A stretch of DNA of 5,472 nucleotides from Onstottus_A sp036505875 (GTDB lineage Bacteria > Acidobacteriota > Blastocatellia > UBA7656): contig DASXSR010000370.1 in the NCBI GenBank assembly GCA_036505875.1, forward strand, positions 1 through 5,472. Direction: 5' to 3'. The position numbers were made by a program, and so were the translations under genes. The notes below the pieces were generated by a model, which made no database searches, was not told the origin of the DNA, and worked only from the letters and a program-made list of their open reading frames with translations. Below are positions 3,908-5,472 of this stretch, one piece after another. Position 1 is the stretch's first letter. Every line of letters begins with the position of its first letter.

Positions 3908-5472
3908 CTGATCAACCTCTCGCCGTCGCCGCCAACTGCAACGAATGCTTCGCCAAGGTGAGCCGTGATGTCGCTAGCAATCATCGCGCGCATCCCAACC
4001 TTTGACGCAGCGATGTCCCCAGCGAACCCGTGAATGTAAACCGCTGCGATGGTTGCAGCCAGCGGATCGTCCTGCTTCTGCGCGATGAATGACGCTATCA
4101 TCCCGGTGAGCACGTCGCCGGTTCCGCCAGTCGCCATTCCGGCGTTGCCGGTCGAATTGACGTAGACTTGCCCATCCGGCGCAGCAGTTATCGTCGGGCT
4201 GCCCTTCAGAACCAGGATGACATTTCGATCCTCTGCGAACGTGCGTGCCGCATCGATCCGGTTCTTGATTATTTCAGCAATCGGTTTCGAGATGAGCCTC
4301 GCCATCTCGCCGGGATGAGGAGTCAACACCAACGGCAGCTCGTCCGTGCCAATCAGGTTAGTCGCCCACGGTGAAAGCGAGTTCAATCCATCAGCATCGA
4401 TCACCATCGGGCGTTGACGCTTCATGGTGACGGCTCGAACAAAAGCGCGCGTCGATTTGTCGGCCGAACCCAATCCTGGCCCAACGGCAACGACGTCGCG
4501 TTCGGCAGCCAACTCGAGCGCTCTCTCTGCGGCTTCGCGAGTAACCGAACCCGACCTTGTTTCCGGAAGAGGCTCCGTCATGCATTCCGGAATCGCTCGC
4601 GAAGCAACAATGGGCTGGGCCGACTCTGCAGTAGCGATCGTCACCAAACCGCATCCGGCTCGCAGCGCTCCTTCGCCGGCGAGGCACGCGGCGCCGGTCT
4701 TGCCGCGCGAGCCTGCGACTATCAAAACCTTCCCCACATCGCCTTTGTTGGCGTGCGGGCTGCGGCGCGACTCTGCGAGCCAGCGCTCGACGTCGCTTCG
4801 CTCGACCAGGTTCAATCGCGAGCCCGACGCGCTGATCAATTCATCCGGCGAACCGATCGGCGCAATGACCAACTCACCGCAGAGATCGGCGGCGGGCGGA
4901 AGAATGTTGCCGATCTTCGGCGCGGTAAGTGTCACAGTCAGGTTGGCCTTCACTGCCGGTCCTATCAACTCCGCCGAATCGGAAGAAACACCCGACGGAA
5001 TGTCAACCGAGATTACGGGGTGGTCCGCTGTATGGTCGTTGAAAAGGTGAATGGCTTCTTCGAAAATTCCCGACGCCGGCCGCGTGAGTCCAGTCCCAAA
5101 CATCGCATCGAAGAACAGCGTGTGCGCGTAAGCGGTAGCATCGGCCCAAAACTGGTCAGCGGTTTCAGTCTCAACGAACCTGAAGTTCGGACCGGCGGTA
5201 GAGGCAATATCTAACGCTGCCTCGAAATTGGTCTTTGCGTCACCGCTTGCATCCTCTACGCGGCCAAGCAGCAGCACGTCAACCGACGCGCCTTTGTTGT
5301 GAAGCAACCGGGCGATTGCTGCGCCATCGCCGCCGTTGTTACCGCGTCCGCAGATCACCAGCGCGCGACGGCCCGCGACATCGCCAAACGTTTTTTCGGT
5401 TGCTTCTACCGTCCGCGCGGCGGCGTTCTCCATCAACAGAAGACCGGGCACGCCGTACCGCTCCGTAGTCAA
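3904..5472 (-). CDS. nnr: Bifunctional NAD(P)HX epimerase / ADP-dependent dehydratase, 5' end outside window
   Basis: Nnr repairs hydrated, inactive NADHX and NADPHX: the N-terminal domain interconverts the R and S epimers, and the C-terminal domain dehydrates the S form using ADP or ATP. Counting from the first codon in the window, the YjeF_N epimerase domain spans about 1-215, with YGVPGLLLMENAA (6-18), GRGNNGGDG (42-50), FFDAMFGTGL (120-129) and VDIPSGVSSDSA (156-167). The ribokinase-like dehydratase domain spans about 225-522, with HANKGDVGKVLIVAGS (240-255), GPGLG (331-335), VIDADGLNSL (357-366), LTPHPGEM (383-390) and NAGMATGGTGDVLTG (443-457), whose GTGD aspartate is D453. The frame is open to the right edge. 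The TTG at 5472 is probably an internal leucine, because family members carry about 12-20 further residues (a MREVDR-L type start) before this point. The promoter is therefore not visible. It overlaps tsaE by 4 nt. Confidence 0.96.
   Translation of the reverse strand: MTTERYGVPGLLLMENAAARTVEATEKTFGDVAGRRALVICGRGNNGGDGAAIARLLHNKGASVDVLLLGRVEDASGDAKTNFEAALDIASTAGPNFRFVETETADQFWADATAYAHTLFFDAMFGTGLTRPASGIFEEAIHLFNDHTADHPVISVDIPSGVSSDSAELIGPAVKANLTVTLTAPKIGNILPPAADLCGELVIAPIGSPDELISASGSRLNLVERSDVERWLAESRRSPHANKGDVGKVLIVAGSRGKTGAACLAGEGALRAGCGLVTIATAESAQPIVASRAIPECMTEPLPETRSGSVTREAAERALELAAERDVVAVGPGLGSADKSTRAFVRAVTMKRQRPMVIDADGLNSLSPWATNLIGTDELPLVLTPHPGEMARLISKPIAEIIKNRIDAARTFAEDRNVILVLKGSPTITAAPDGQVYVNSTGNAGMATGGTGDVLTGMIASFIAQKQDDPLAATIAAVYIHGFAGDIAASKVGMRAMIASDITAHLGEAFVAVGGDGERLIR
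3916..3921 (-). promoter_or_regulatory. Ribosome binding site of tsaE inside the nnr 3' end
   Basis: Read on the - strand, GAGAGG sits 8 nt before the GTG at 3907, within the last codons of nnr. It supports the GTG start and coupled translation of the overlapping pair. Confidence 0.6.

Noticed and set aside
4414..5214. A 266-codon open frame, and an overlapping 208-codon one at 4424-5050, on the + strand opposite nnr.
   Set aside because: Both lie wholly inside the well-conserved nnr coding region, have no recognisable motifs, are rich in Arg/Ser as expected for antisense frames of a GC-rich gene, and lack convincing ribosome binding sites.
5470..5472. TTG at the right edge as the true start of nnr.
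   Set aside because: It would remove the usual N-terminal segment preceding the YGVPGLLLMENA motif; the frame is open to the edge, so the gene most likely continues outside.

Overview
The window is a compact stretch of bacterial housekeeping chromosome, mostly translation and nucleotide-metabolism genes at moderately high GC. On the + strand lie the 3' end of rpsI (ribosomal protein S9), then complete rpsB (S2), tsf (EF-Ts), pyrH (UMP kinase) and frr (ribosome recycling factor). On the - strand, converging on frr, lie tsaE (the tRNA t6A-synthesis ATPase) and nnr (bifunctional NAD(P)HX epimerase/dehydratase). The nnr 5' end lies beyond the right edge. No mobile element, CRISPR array, tRNA or rRNA gene is visible, and the longest stretch without a gene is about 147 bases.

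The order rpsI-rpsB-tsf-pyrH-frr occurs in many Gram-negative-type phyla. The proteins are clearly bacterial, but nothing fixes the phylum. My low-confidence impression from composition, the extended S2 and the GTGA-rich intergenic repeat is an Acidobacteriota-like soil bacterium; this is inference only.

Layout: rpsI ends at 138. A GTGA-rich heptamer repeat, able to fold into a terminator-like hairpin, follows it. The rpsB leader ends in a strong Shine-Dalgarno sequence in front of a TTG start. rpsB and tsf form one unit, closed by a textbook intrinsic terminator at 2003-2032. Immediately after it lies a near-consensus sigma70-type promoter (TTGTCA, 17 nt, CATAAT) whose expected start point is only about 4-6 nt from the pyrH ATG. 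pyrH and frr then follow as a second unit. tsaE ends 6 nt from frr in convergent orientation, and nnr and tsaE overlap by 4 nt.

Together the genes serve translation (S9, S2, EF-Ts, RRF), tRNA modification (TsaE), pyrimidine nucleotide supply (PyrH) and repair of hydrated NAD(P)H (Nnr). I see no previously undescribed system. The points most worth a second look are the probable near-leaderless pyrH message, the long low-complexity C-terminal tail of S2, and the heptamer repeat after rpsI.
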